DNA of 64,000 nucleotides from Paulinella micropora (GCA_009731375.1 BJOX01000280.1:84525-148524); one strand, 5' to 3'. Numbered from the stretch's first letter, positions 29,067-40,275 are shown. Notes: generated from the sequence alone by a model not told the origin. Translations and numbers: made by a program.

Positions 29067-29991
29067 ATGGACAATAAACATATAATTATTAATGCGGAAG
29101 ACACACCTACGGGGGAAGTAGTTAAAACAAAAGAAGAAGAAGCACTTGAAATCCATCGTCAGAAAAAGAACCAGAAAATATGGAATACTATATGGGTTGA
29201 TAAGTCATTAGACCAAGTCTTTCTTGACTTAGCAGATATGAGTAAGATAAAATATAAGAAAGGAAATAAGGGGTATGCTTGAATGCTTGTTTGGATAGAT
29301 TGTCATTCAAGATATTTAATAATCATTCCATTAAAAAATAAAACCGCAAAAGAAGTCTATTATGCTTTGAAAACAATTAAATATAAACCGAAATCAATTA
29401 CTACTGACAGCGGTGGAGAATATAAAGGAGCAACTCGTGAATATTTTATTGAAAATGGAATTAGACATGATGTGGTTGAAGTTGGCGACCATAGAGCCTT
29501 AGCGGTTGTTGATAGAGTAATAAGGAGTATTAGAAGATGGCTAGACCTTTTATTTGAAACCAATCGTAATTTTGATTGGGTTAGTTATATTCAAGACTTA
29601 GTAGATGCTTATAATCATAAAGTTCATAGAGGAATTCAGGCTAAACCAGCGGAAGTATTTTCGGGAGAGATAAAAATACCCAGAAAATCACTCGTGATAA
29701 TTTAATAGATGAATTCAATGTCGGTGATAGTGTGAGAAAGAAAACAAACGGAATTTATTTTCCAAGGGTGGAAAGACTTTCAGTAAAATTAGTTATAAAG
29801 TCAAACGCCGTTCCGGATTTAAGTTAATATTAAATAACGACGAGTTAGTAAGCCCAAGAGATTTATTGAAGACTGATTTTATTAAACCAATTGACGAAGA
29901 AAAAGATATGAAGGAGCAAACTAAAGAAGTTATTAAAGAAAAGAAAACTAAAGAACTGCTAAAGAGAGAAGAAATGAACCACAAAACATAA
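29067..29991 (+). pseudogene. INT: Retroviral-type (rve) integrase with SH3-like C-terminus, element B
   Basis: It starts MDNKHIIINAEDTPTGE. Core blocks are DQVFLDLADMSK, WIDCHSRYLIIIPLKNKTA, ITTDSGGEYKGA and HRALAVVDRVIRSIR, with Asp again at the third acidic position. An in-frame TGA at 29,281 interrupts the core. Frame changes occur near 29,680 and 29,765. The C-terminal part (about 29,705-29,900) shows FNVGDSVRKK and a Lys-rich barrel-like segment, matching the SH3/chromo-like tail of Polinton integrases. A Lys/Glu tail ends at 29,991. Confidence 0.8.
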
Positions 29992-30145
29992 GAACTAGCA
30001 AGAGGGAAAGAAAAGCAAAAGTCCAATTTGATATTTAATGAAAACTGAAAATAACTTTAATAATTGGTTATAAACTTTTCAGATTTTGAATGTAATAAGT
30101 TGTTAAGAAAAATCTACAACCAGTTATTACAACAACACCTCTTGT
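29992..30145. other. Short intergenic spacer
   Basis: About 150 AT-rich bases between the integrase and the end of the spliced minus-strand gene. I see no further feature. Confidence 0.5.
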
Positions 30146-30653
30146 TTAATCAAACACCACCCGATAAGCAGTCTTGATAGTGAGGCCGTAATAATTAGAA
30201 ATATTTTCAATGTTGTCCCAGAGACGAAATAATTTGAAACTTCCATCTGTAAAACGAACAACGAACCGCTCAGGGATTTGATCCTTTCTCATCCTAGACT
30301 TATAGCAATTCAATTTGATGGATGATAATCCTTCATTTCGTTGGTTGTAAAGTCTTGCGACTCCGTTCTTTTCGTCTATCTCAAACCAGTATGTTTCCTT
30401 ACTCTCAACTGGTTTTCTGATATTATTGTTAGGACTGCGACTAATGATAACTATATTCGCCCCCAACTCTGCTGGAATATTCTGTGATGTTATGAGGCCT
30501 ATTCGCATAACACTCACTGCCTCTGCCAAAGCCTGCAACACATTTTTTTTACAAAAAGGAAGCAAACAACAACCTTACCTTGACTTCGGGGTCTTCTGGG
30601 TGGGGCTCCTCTGGTTCCTCTGCTTCCTCCAGTGTGGTTGGGTCGTCCGCCAT
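30146..30653 (-). CDS. Small gene with a 46-bp GT-AG intron, element B
   Basis: Exon 1 (30,579-30,653) starts MADDPTTLEEAEEPEEPHPE and ends AAG before gtaagg. The intron spans 30,533-30,578 and ends in a T-rich tract and tgttgcag. Exon 2 (30,146-30,532) reads ALAEAVSVMRIGLITSQNI to a stop at 30,146. Both exons are in phase 0, giving about 153 residues. The acidic exon 1 strongly supports the splice. I recognise no domain; exon 2 is basic with RFVVRFTDGSFKLFRLW. It lies beyond the integrase, where element A has nothing. Nuclear transcription of the element, or capture of a host gene, would explain the intron. Confidence 0.6.
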
Positions 30654-30930
30654 CTATGCACACAAAAAACGACGATGGTTTGGATTTCTTCTCTTGTCCA
30701 CTTTGGGAATTCTGAAAAAGTCGCAGAATGAAAAAGCGCGAGGAAAAACACATGGTTTGGAGTGTTCCAGAAAAAAATGGAGGGAGATATGTGCCCGCCT
30801 GTCTAGTTTTTCCATTTTACTTATTCGGTCGGCCAGCGCACACGACAAAGGTGAGGCAAAAAAGCACACCAGCAAAGTTTGCTTTTTTGCTTTTGGACTG
30901 CTTTCTGTCGTCTTTTTTAACCCTCGCAAT
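30654..30930. promoter_or_regulatory. Divergent spacer between two accessory genes of element B
   Basis: About 275 bases lie between the divergent spliced gene and the charged gene. It is less AT-rich than other spacers of the element and has no clear TATA box. A promoter role is inferred from layout only. Confidence 0.35.
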
Positions 30931-31438
30931 AATGAGTGAGGATGATGGTATCAGTGTTGACAATAACGAAGGTGAATATGTTGAAAGAGAAGAAAAGAAT
31001 AAATGGCTGGAGAAATTACAAGATAGAACACGAAGAGATTTAGTAAGAGATAAGGCTAATAATGATGTCAAATATGATAATATAATAAGTAAATTAGAAC
31101 GAAATGAACGAGAAAGAATAGAATTAGAGAAAGAAAAGAAAGAATGTATAAATAAAGGAAGTGCTCTTGATGAGTTGCTTAATAAACGAAATGATGATGT
31201 TGAACGAAAAGAGAAAATTGAACAAATGAAAAGAGAAAAAAAGAGAGAAGAAGAACGAAAGAAGAAACAATTAAGATTATTTGAACATTGGTTAAGTGCG
31301 GAAAATCAACCAATGGGACTTGATGATGAAATAAAAGCACGAAAAATGTTTGATAGCGGAAAAACTTCATCGGAAATAATTCAATCACATGAGAATACAA
31401 AAGACAGAGAATTGAATAAAAGTGGTTATAACCACTAA
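30931..31438 (+). CDS. Charged coiled-coil protein next to the right end, element B
   Basis: About 168 residues from MSEDDGISVDNNEGEYVERE. The start is chosen because upstream codons have unlike composition. A long Lys/Glu/Arg helix (ERNERERIELEKEKKE, KREKKREEERKKKQ) is followed by FEHWLSAENQPMGLDDEIKA. No catalytic motif. The stop codon is followed by several hairpins and, about 185 bases later, the terminal repeat. Function unknown. Confidence 0.55.
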
Positions 31439-31559
31439 CTCCTTTTGCACATAGGAGTATAAACTAGTGTGTATTCAATTTAAAAATTGGGCGAAAGCAC
31501 TCCTTGTTTCAAATGAATTTTATCTACCATACTTGTTTGTGTGGTAGGTGGTTTGAAAC
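31421..31559. terminator. Cluster of palindromes after the last gene of element B
   Basis: AGTGGTTATAACCACT (31,421-31,436) is a perfect 16-bp palindrome over the stop codon. ACTCC...GGAGT follows at about 31,437-31,459. A two-stage hairpin is at 31,506-31,559: outer GTTTCAAA/TTTGAAAC, inner CTACCATAC/GTGTGGTAG. Confidence 0.55.
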
Positions 31560-31624
31560 GGAGTTGCTTCTAAAAAGGAAGACGAAAAAGGTCAATTTAA
31601 TGATGTATACATTTTCTTGTAGTG

Positions 31625-31940
31625 TGCTGTAGAAGGCTTTTTGTTTGTTTTTGTTTCTTTGTATTATAGGAAGTGATGCCGCACCCGATATTGCTTTACT
31701 TAAAAAATTTTGCTTTACTTTTATTTTTCCGCTTTACTTTTATTTTTCTGAAGAAATATAAAGGAATTTCTTTATTCTGCTTTCTTGTATTTATCAAAAA
31801 TTTTGCTTTTTTATTTTTATGTTTTGTTGCTTAGTATTGATTTGCGGGAAATGAATAGGAAGGACGATGAAATTTATAATATATACATTTTGAGGATACG
31901 AAAAATGGTATTAAAAATTTTCATATTATACTACTACTAG
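31625..31940 (+). repeat. Terminal repeat copy 2 (right end of element B)
   Basis: Same orientation and sequence as 12,062-12,379 with about ten differences. It ends ATACTACTACTAG, then AACCAGTACTAGTAGTAGTAG-type DNA and a GTA tract lead into host-like sequence, marking the element-host junction. Confidence 0.8.
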
Positions 31941-32490
31941 AACCAGTACTAGTAGTAGTAGTAGTAGTAGTAGTAGTGGAGGAGGAGGAGGAGGAGAAGA
32001 GAGGAATTGAGGAATCTCCCGCTTATTTTTCGAAGTCAAAAACGATGTGATCTGACACTTTTCCACTTTTTTAGGCCGCAAGTGACTCTTAGACCTTTGA
32101 TATTTATCAAGGTTTTTGTCTCCTATCAAGGCTTCATGACCTTTGATAGATATCAGGGAAAAAGGAGTGGCTACAGGTGTGATAAACCTAAAAAAACTCG
32201 GCCGGCTGCGGCCACCAATTAATCTCCCGATACTTGCGGCTTCTCACGCAAACAGCCGCTTTTACGGTAGCTTTGCCTCAAGTTTGACTTGAAAAAATTT
32301 GCTGTCCAGACAGACACTTCCTTCTTTCTTCTTCTCTATGACACCAGTACTGACACCGTACTCTGTACAACCTACATTTTGCAAAAATAACACACATTTA
32401 CTATTGTTACATAGTTTTCTGTACAATTTTTTCATATTGGAGCTTAGTTCTTGAAAAAATAACCTAGGAACTACAAAAAGATTAACACAC
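31941..32490. other. Host-side flank, no gene seen
   Basis: A short GTA/GGA microsatellite (31,949-31,995) is followed by unrecognised sequence. It includes repeated CCTTTGATA / TATCAAGG inverted motifs near 32,094-32,150 and a CGGCCGGCTGCGGCC string near 32,200. No coding signal. Confidence 0.4.
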
Positions 32491-32559
32491 AATCATGTTT
32501 GCGAAAATTCATACGTATTATGTTTTTCCTTCCGTCCCGAATTCCTTCCTCTCTCTCTC

Positions 32560-32609
32560 CAAAATACACACACATAAACACAAAAATACACAATAAATAC
32601 ATCCACATT

Positions 32610-32643
<34 letters not shown>

Positions 32644-32700
32644 GTGACACACACAGACAGACAGACGCACACACACACACACACAAACAGAACTCTATCT

Positions 32701-32759
<59 letters not shown>

Positions 32760-33425
32760 GTATGTATGTATGTATGTATGCATGCATGCATGCATGTGTG
32801 TATGTATGTATGTATGTACATTATGCATGTATGTATATGTTGTATGTATGTATGTATTTGTATGCATGTATGTATGTATGCATGTATGTATGTATGTATG
32901 CATGTATGCATGTATGTATGCATGTATGTATGCATGTATGTCTGTCTGTCTGTCTGTCTGTATGTCTGTATGTCTGTCTGTATGTATGCATATGTATACG
33001 TATGTGTGTGTGTGTGTGTGTCTGCCTGTCTGTCTGCCTATCTGTCTGCCTATCTGTCTGTCGGTCTGTCTGTCTCTCTGCCTGCCTCTATGCCTGTCTG
33101 TCTGTCTGTCTGTATATATGTATGTATGTATGTATGTGTGTATGTTCTGTCTGTCTGCCTGTCTGCCTGTCTGCCTGTCTATCTGCCTATCTGCCTATCT
33201 GTCTGCCTGTCTGCCTGCCTCTATGTCTACCTGCGTCTATGTCTGTATGTCTGTATGAATGTATGTATGTATGCATGCATGTATGTATGCATGTATATTG
33301 TATGTATCGTGCATGCATCTATCTATGTATGCATGTATGCATGTATGTATGTATGTATGTATGTATGCATGCATGTATGTATGGATACATGCATACATGC
33401 ATACATGCATACATGCATGCAGGAT
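32560..33425. repeat. CA, CT and TATG/TCTG microsatellites
   Basis: A CA tract (about 32,613-32,690) and CT tract (about 32,703-32,757) run into about 660 bases of TATG/CATG/TCTG tetranucleotides. Long open frames here are repeat translations only. Confidence 0.9.
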
Positions 33426-33439
33426 CGTTGGGTGGATGC

Positions 33440-34024
33440 TCAGACTATTTTTAAAAGAAGAAATGGACCGCTATGCAGAATAGCTAAAGTAGTTGAGAGA
33501 TGGGTGTTTGATAATTGGAGTCACCTTCTTGCAGGTGAGTATTTGTTGCGAATAACTCCTAATAAGTGGTTTGATTTTGCCGCCGCAGTCAGCAGAGTAG
33601 TTGGTGGGGTAAATAATAATTGTGTATGCTTCCTAGACTGTAAGATCTGGCAGACATGCAGGTCAGTCAGAAACCAACAGTACTGGTATAATGGTTGGAA
33701 AAAAATTACATGGTATGAAGGCGCAAGCTTTCATGTTACCAAATGGTATAATTGGATATTGTTGGGGGCAGATTACATGCAGACTACATGATATTACGTT
33801 ATATAGAGAATCAGGATTGTGAGCACTTTTTTATTCATTTTACTTCCATTAGGTTTACATGTATTTGCAGACTTAGGCTACGTACATGTTGTGTCACAAG
33901 TTTTATTCGCATACTTCAACGGAAACTTTCAAAGCTTTATGGAATAAGTCTATAATAATAGAATGAAAAAGGCCAGAATTTCAGTTGAGTGGGGCTTTGC
34001 AAAACAAGCCAACATATTTCCACA

Positions 34025-34059
<35 letters not shown>

Positions 34060-34196
34060 AAATTTTGTTAAGTGATATTGCACGCGAGATTGAAGTTTCC
34101 GTACTTTTCACTAACTTTCATACGTGTATGTACGAGTCACAGACAAGTTACTACTTCGACGTGCCACCTCCAACTCTTGCTGAGTATCTTGGATAA
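33440..34196 (+). pseudogene. Fossil DDE transposase (Harbinger/DDE_Tnp_4-like)
   Basis: Fragments in several frames read RIAKVVERWVFDNWSHLLAG, WQTCRSVRNQQYWYNGWKKI, RISVEWGFAKQANIFPHL, and VLFTNFHTCMYESQTSYYFD with PPPTLAEYLG at the end. This order matches DDE_Tnp_4 transposases, whose middle domain carries the catalytic Asp residues. The middle part is missing, the expected first-Asp region reads FLDCKIW, several stops lie between 33,789 and 33,961, and a poly-A tract (34,029-34,057) interrupts the end. Dead copy. Confidence 0.7.
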
Positions 34197-34467
34197 TGTT
34201 TTTCTTAAAAATATGTTTTAAGTACGATTGTATATTAATAAATCTGAGTAAAACTTTTATTTTTATTAATATATTTTATTAATATCTTTTCACTTGCAAA
34301 AAACAATACAATCTTTAATAATAGTGTGCACAACTTCATAGTAGTATTAATATTAAAAAGTGAAGGTTACTGAAAATTAAGTACATGATTCTCAAATCCA
34401 GGGACTAAATGTGAAAGACAGTAACTATAGTAACCAAACCTCTCCTCTCTCTCTCTCTCTCTCTCCA

Positions 34468-34470
<3 letters not shown>

Positions 34471-34524
<54 letters not shown>

Positions 34525-34543
34525 CCCCCCCCCNNNNNNNNNN
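34471..34543. other. Poly-C run and assembly gap
   Basis: More than 60 C (one G inside) abut a 10-N gap (34,534-34,543). Likely an artefact. Confidence 0.8.
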
Positions 34544-35213
34544 GCAGAGCTTGGTCAAACATAACTTGATATTGCTCGCGCTGTGCTTTTGCCAGATCCG
34601 CTTTCAGAGCAAGTTCTTTCTCGTATTTTTCTACGTCCTGCTCACGAGCTAGTCTCTGTATTTCCATCTCCTGCATTCTGTTTCTCTTTCTGTCTTCTAT
34701 TTCAGCTACCGTTCTTTTCTTCTCTTCTTCCGTTAAAACTAGCACAGCGTTGACAAGCCCGCTTCCCACCTGCCTCAGTGCATCTGTGTTTCTCCCTTGA
34801 TTTTCTGCCAACTGTTCCATAATTGTGTTTATGCTGTTTCGTACAACTGTGTCACCCCCTCTAGATACATGTGTGGACTCCATCAAACCTGTTTGGTAGC
34901 GACGTGATAATTCTATCTCCTGTTTTCTTTTCGAGAAGGCAGGTCACCCTGACCTACCCCGGAAATGTACAGTGTACCTCAGTGGCGGTGACGCTAGTAA
35001 AACAGAAAGTGATGAATGCGATATAGGTGATGAGACTGTGGGTGACGACATAGCTCCCCGACCTTGATGAATGTTTTGTACAGGGCTAGGACTTGAAGGG
35101 ACAGACGCTCCATCCTCCTCCCTGGATGTTCCGGTAAGTACATACAATTTCATCAGATGAACGATCATGTGAATTTTCACTTTGTGTCCTCGTTGAGACA
35201 CTGCAATTCTCAC
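34544..35213 (-). CDS. Charged coiled-coil coding remnant, host side
   Basis: From the Met at 34,886 the frame reads MMESTHVSRGGDTVVRNSIN, then TEEEKKRTVAEIEDRKRNRM and other Glu/Arg/Lys helices, running into the gap at 34,543. Upstream minus-strand DNA (to 35,213) stays coding-like with a Ser/Pro-rich segment (ASVPSSPSPVQNIHQGRG) in another frame. It lies next to the transposase fossil and may be its partner protein or a host gene. Family not recognised. Confidence 0.4.
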
Positions 35214-35216
35214 ATC

Positions 35217-35570
35217 AGCCTACATACATACATTAATACATACATACATACATAAATACGTATACATACATATATATACATACATACTAACATACATACA
35301 TACATACATACATACATACATGCACACATACATACATACATACATATATACATATATACATGTGCATACATACATACATACATACATACATACATACATA
35401 CATACATACATAAGTACATATATATGTACATACATACATACATGTACATACATACATACATACAAGCATACATACATACAAGCATACATACATACATGCA
35501 TACATACATACATACATACATATATACATATATACATACATACATACATACATACATACATGTACATACA

Positions 35571-35602
<32 letters not shown>

Positions 35603-35674
35603 CATACATACATACATACATACATACATACATACATACCATACATATATATATATATATATACATATACATAC

Positions 35675-35742
<68 letters not shown>

Positions 35743-36010
35743 ACATGCATACATACCAGGGTCGAGGTATCATTGTAAGGATAGGAATCATGGGGATCTT
35801 GAGTGATTTTATTGGGATTAGCTCGGTAGTCCTACATGTATGTATGTGTATAATTATAAGATATGAAACGCATGTCTTATATGTATACGCGTACGTATTA
35901 TATGTATGTATGTATGTATATATGTATGTATGTACGTATGTATGTTGTATGTGTACCATGTGTATGTATGTATGTATGTATGTGTGTATGCATGTATGTA
36001 TGTATGCAAT
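35217..36010. repeat. CATA and TATG tetranucleotide and TA microsatellites
   Basis: CATA repeats at 35,217-35,640, TA-rich tract 35,645-35,740, a unique 80-base piece, then TATG repeats at 35,830-36,005. No gene. Confidence 0.9.
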
Positions 36011-36053
36011 GTATTGTGTAATATTAATACAGCAGAGTATGATTTTTTGTGAT

Positions 36054-36378
36054 TATCCCACATCGTTGGTACATAGTTCTTCAGACTGGTAAAGCTGGCG
36101 AGATCATGCTTAATGAGTTTGCAAGCTTCCAACAACCAATTCCAGTAGTACTCAATACATCCTTGCTCAAGATCATATGGACCTCCCCTCCAAAAGCACT
36201 TTTCTACAATTGAAGGATGAAATGCATTGGCTAAAGGCTGCAAAGCTGGCGACGGATTGTTGATTTTCTCGGGTCTTGCAATGATTATTTTCAAAACATC
36301 ATGCTCAAACTCAGGCGGCCATATTTTTGACACCTGCGCATTCGTTTTAGTTTTGGTTTTGGTTTTGGTTTTGGTTTT

Positions 36379-36445
<67 letters not shown>

Positions 36446-36913
36446 TGCTTTTGGTGCAGCAGCTGCTGTTCCAGCGGCCGCTGCAGGGACCTGCTAGGAG
36501 ATATAGTTATTTGTCAAGCCTCGAAATGTAATCGGGTGTGTGATTTGAGCAGAAAGAAGCGCAGCAGGAGCAGAATTGGATATGTTACTACTAGTGGATG
36601 CTAGCACTGCAGGTGGTAAAGGAAGGGAAAGCACAGCAGGTCTAGCAGGTGGAGGAACATGATTAATGGTGACAGAGGCAGGATTGATGGGAACAGAATT
36701 CGAATCCGAAGTGCTAGCTATAGCTGGAGTTTTTCTTTTAGGATTCAGATTGTGGCTAACAACAGGAGGAAAGTCGGAGGGAGAGTAGCAGTAATGAGCA
36801 GCTAGCACACCTGTATTTTTTCTAGGTGATTTTTTGGGAGTAGTAGCGGAGGTTTGCAATGTCTTGGTCGAACCTTGAGTAGTAGCGCTTGAACAGGACA
36901 GTTGACCCGCCAA
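36054..36913 (-). pseudogene. Two coding-like minus-strand segments split by a poly-T tract
   Basis: 36,494-36,913 encodes a Ser/Thr/Pro/Ala-rich segment (ASTSDSNSVPINPASVTINH). 36,054-36,333 encodes MSKIWPPEFEHDVLKIIIAR, then YDLEQGCIEYYWNWLLEACK. Between them lie six TTTTGG copies and about 64 T. Composition is protein-like, but I recognise no family. They may be exons of one gene, possibly linked to the 34,544-35,213 ORF on the same strand. Confidence 0.35.
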
Positions 36914-37868
36914 GAAATTAAAATTTGATAGGACTCTACGTGTGAACTGGCTAAAAACTCTTAGAAATCAGTCTGCGAAATAGAAAAAAAAAAAACTCTA
37001 AATTCTATTAGTAAAAGTGAATTACAGTAGGGACGGAACACTACATGCGTCACTAAAAAAAACTCTGAATTTAGAGTTTGCGAAAAGCCACTACTCACAG
37101 ATAGACAGACAGAGGAATTTCACTCTGTAGTTATTCCCTGCGTGCGAAAATGAAATGATAGTAACTAGCACGAAGATTATCTAGGAAAAAAATATTATTC
37201 TTTAATGAAATTGTCTATGTTGTCTGAGTTTCTACAAGCTCTCAATGTCTCTCCATGAATAAAGCCCTTTTTGGAGGCAGGTGTGTGTAAGGAACTAGAG
37301 GAATTATAAGGGATATAGAGGAAAGAATTGTTTACTTCTTAAACTGACGAGTATTTAAGTATCTACATCGTTTCCATGTATATCCCTTATAAATAAAGAA
37401 TTCTTAAAAGATTACTTCGATAAGGAAGACAGAAAATGTAAAATGAATTCCGTATTAATACTGTAAAATACTAGTAATTTTTTTAAAAAGAAAGGTGTCA
37501 AGACAAACATGGGAAACAATTGCAAAGATGCCCTTAAAGCAAGAAAGGCATGCAAAGTAAGGTTGGAGATATTTTGAAGTCTATCATGCCGTTTGAAACT
37601 TAATATGGAAAAACATTATTTGTGAGCTTTCTACGTGTTTGATCGAACTTGTTACTTCTAAGTTTTTACTAATAACAAAAAGCACTGCTGGCTTCTTATT
37701 AGTATCTTTCCGACACAGCCTACAATCTAATAGTGATATTAAAACACATCATGGCTGCTGCTGAATGCACATCAACGAAGATGACATAACGTATCGTGCA
37801 TAAAGACATGATAATGAATAACACATAAAGAAATATTTTTAGTTTATTTTAAAACTAGCTAACCAAGA
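36914..37868. other. AT-rich region without genes
   Basis: About 950 bases have no open frame of note. An inverted pair AAACTCTAAATTC (about 36,993) and GAATTTAGAGTTT (about 37,067) frames about 60 bases and could be a transposon end. Otherwise nothing seen. Confidence 0.4.
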
Positions 37869-38566
37869 AGAAGAAGAAGAAGAAGAAGAAGAAGAAGAAG
37901 AGGAGGAAGAGGAAGAGGAAGAAGAAGAAGAAGAAGAAGAAGTAGTAGTAGTAGTAGTAGTAGTAGAAGAAGAAGAAGAAGAAGAAGTATTCTCACGACT
38001 TTCAAAGTCTCAGTTTGCTAAGACTTATATTGTATTACATTAAATAACACTAGTGTAATGCAAGTATAATTTTTGAAAACAACCTACACTGTAAATTTCC
38101 ACTCTCACTCTTTCTGGAAAAGATACACAAATGTTAAACGAAATCATGTGACACTCTTCCCATTTCAAAGCTTATAATAGAATCACATTCTGTCTTGATA
38201 TCTTGAAACAAATGTTGAATCATAGCAAGAAAAGTGCGAGAAGATAGAAGCATCACTGGAGATTGCATAACTAATTATAAATGAATTTTGTTGCCAGAAG
38301 AAAGAAATATTATTGAAAGCGTAGCTCCAAACGAACGCTAGCCGCTAGTACTAACTTCTTTCTTCTTTATTCTTCCTCCTTCCTCCTTCGTCCATGCCTC
38401 CATTCCTTCATTCCTCCATTCCTTCTTCCTTCTTCTTCTTCTTCTTCTTCTTCTTCTTCTTCTTCTTCTTCTTCTTCTTCTTCTTCTTCTTCTTCTTCTT
38501 CTTCTTCTTCTTCTTCTTCTTCTTCTTCTTCTTCTTCTTCTTCTTCTTCTTCTTNNNNNNNNNNCC
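37869..38566. repeat. GAA, GTA and CTT microsatellites around a 340-base unique stretch
   Basis: GAA/GTA repeats at 37,869-37,988, unrecognised DNA to 38,360, then about 130 bases of CTT (38,425-38,554) ending in a 10-N gap (38,555-38,564). Confidence 0.85.
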
Positions 38567-38910
38567 CTTGTTCGAGGTGCTCCATCCCCACCTAGTCAGT
38601 CTCTCGACTGATTATAGGGGCCACCGATGGAGCTCCTGAGGGCAAGACTACACTAAGCCGAGGTTATTCCGCAGTCCCAACAACCTCTTGCAAAACGTTG
38701 CCGCATGTGCAAGTGCGTACACCAAGCATGGTTGCTAGAACTACTTCAAAACCCCACCCATAACAATTTGGTATCCGCTGGGTTCACGGGCTATCAACCG
38801 GCATAGCGGAGTTTAAGATCTTCGACAGGCGCCCAACGACCCTCCTCCCCAGCATCATCCACCAAATGGTTTTGAGTTGGCATCACAGTTTAACGCCGTA
38901 AGGCCATTGG

Positions 38911-38915
<5 letters not shown>
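38567..38915. repeat. Unrecognised 350-bp segment ending in an ATA tract
   Basis: GC-balanced, non-coding sequence between a gap and an ATA microsatellite (38,916-38,995). The 3' trinucleotide tail is the form expected of a SINE/retroposon, but I see no A or B box. Confidence 0.3.
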
Positions 38916-38974
<59 letters not shown>

Positions 38975-39023
38975 GTAATAATAGTAATAATAATATTGTT
39001 ATTATTTATTATTATTATTATTA

Positions 39024-39100
<77 letters not shown>

Positions 39101-39101
<1 letters not shown>

Positions 39102-39340
39102 GTGACCGCGATAGCCCGGTGGTTAAGGTCTACCATCTGGGACCTGTCGCCAGTTCGATTCCCGTCGGGGCCAGTATTTTCAAAGGATATTTTCTTTGAA
39201 AGTAATGGTCTGTCTGGAAGGCTTGGAGCTGCCTTGCGGGGGTGTCAGTAGAGCCTATCGTCAAATCTTCGTACTCCCCTCGCGGGTGAGACGATGGAGG
39301 CACATGTGCAGAAATGCATTCGCCATTGACTGAGAAGCAC
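39101..39340 (+). mobile_element. tRNA-derived SINE
   Basis: The first 75 bases look like a tRNA gene: TAGCCCGGTGGTTAAGG includes an A-box-like region and AGTTCGATTCCCG a B box. A 150-base unrelated body and a TTA repeat tail (39,341-39,397) follow. A TTA tract also precedes it (39,000-39,100). This is the standard plan of a tRNA-headed SINE. Confidence 0.7.
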
Positions 39341-39397
<57 letters not shown>

Positions 39398-39405
39398 GTA
39401 TACTT

Positions 39406-39446
<41 letters not shown>

Positions 39447-39488
39447 GCTACTACTAATACCAGCATCAGCAGCAACAGGAACAGCAAC

Positions 39489-39529
<41 letters not shown>

Positions 39530-39611
39530 CACTTAGTAGTAGTGGTAGTGGTGGTGGTGGTGGTAGTGGTGGTGGTGGTGGGTGTGGTGGTGGGTGTGGT
39601 GGTGGTGATCA

Positions 39612-39648
<37 letters not shown>

Positions 39649-39697
39649 AAATAGTAGTAGTAGTAGTAGTAGTAGTAGTTAGTAGTGAGTAGTAGTA

Positions 39698-39741
<44 letters not shown>

Positions 39742-39784
39742 CTACTAGTAGTAGTAGTAGCAGTAGTAGCACTAGTAGTAGTAA

Positions 39785-39819
<35 letters not shown>

Positions 39820-39836
39820 ATTATAGTAATAGTAGC

Positions 39837-39867
<31 letters not shown>

Positions 39868-39869
39868 AT

Positions 39870-39924
<55 letters not shown>

Positions 39925-39998
39925 ATAGTAGTAGTAGTAGTAGTAGTAGAAATAGTAGTAGTAGTAGTAGTAGTAGTAGTTAGTAGTGAGTAGTAGTA

Positions 39999-40039
<41 letters not shown>

Positions 40040-40088
40040 CTAGTACTACTAGTAGTAGTAGTAGCAGTAGTAGCACTAGTAGTAGTAA

Positions 40089-40120
<32 letters not shown>

Positions 40121-40143
40121 ATTATAGTAATAGTAGCAGCAGC

Positions 40144-40180
<37 letters not shown>

Positions 40181-40182
40181 AT

Positions 40183-40243
<61 letters not shown>

Positions 40244-40275
40244 ATAGTAGTAGTAGTAGTAGTAGTAGTAGTCGC

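Noticed and set aside
29281-29283. Recoded TGA in the integrase
   Set aside because: A's residue there does not suggest Trp or Sec, other genes use TGA as a stop (for example 18,805), and the gene has further breaks; a nonsense mutation is simpler.
12062-31940. Element B as an LTR retrotransposon because of direct repeats
   Set aside because: No reverse transcriptase, gag or primer-binding site; gene content is of a DNA virus.
32499-33454. Cys/Val/Met-rich long frames
   Set aside because: Translations of TATG/TCTG repeats; only the end past 33,440 is real transposase remnant.
39101-39175. Functional tRNA gene
   Set aside because: A and B boxes are present, but the acceptor stem does not pair and SINE body plus TTA tail follow.
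39491-40272. Poly-Val and poly-Ser proteins
   Set aside because: GTA microsatellite read in three frames.
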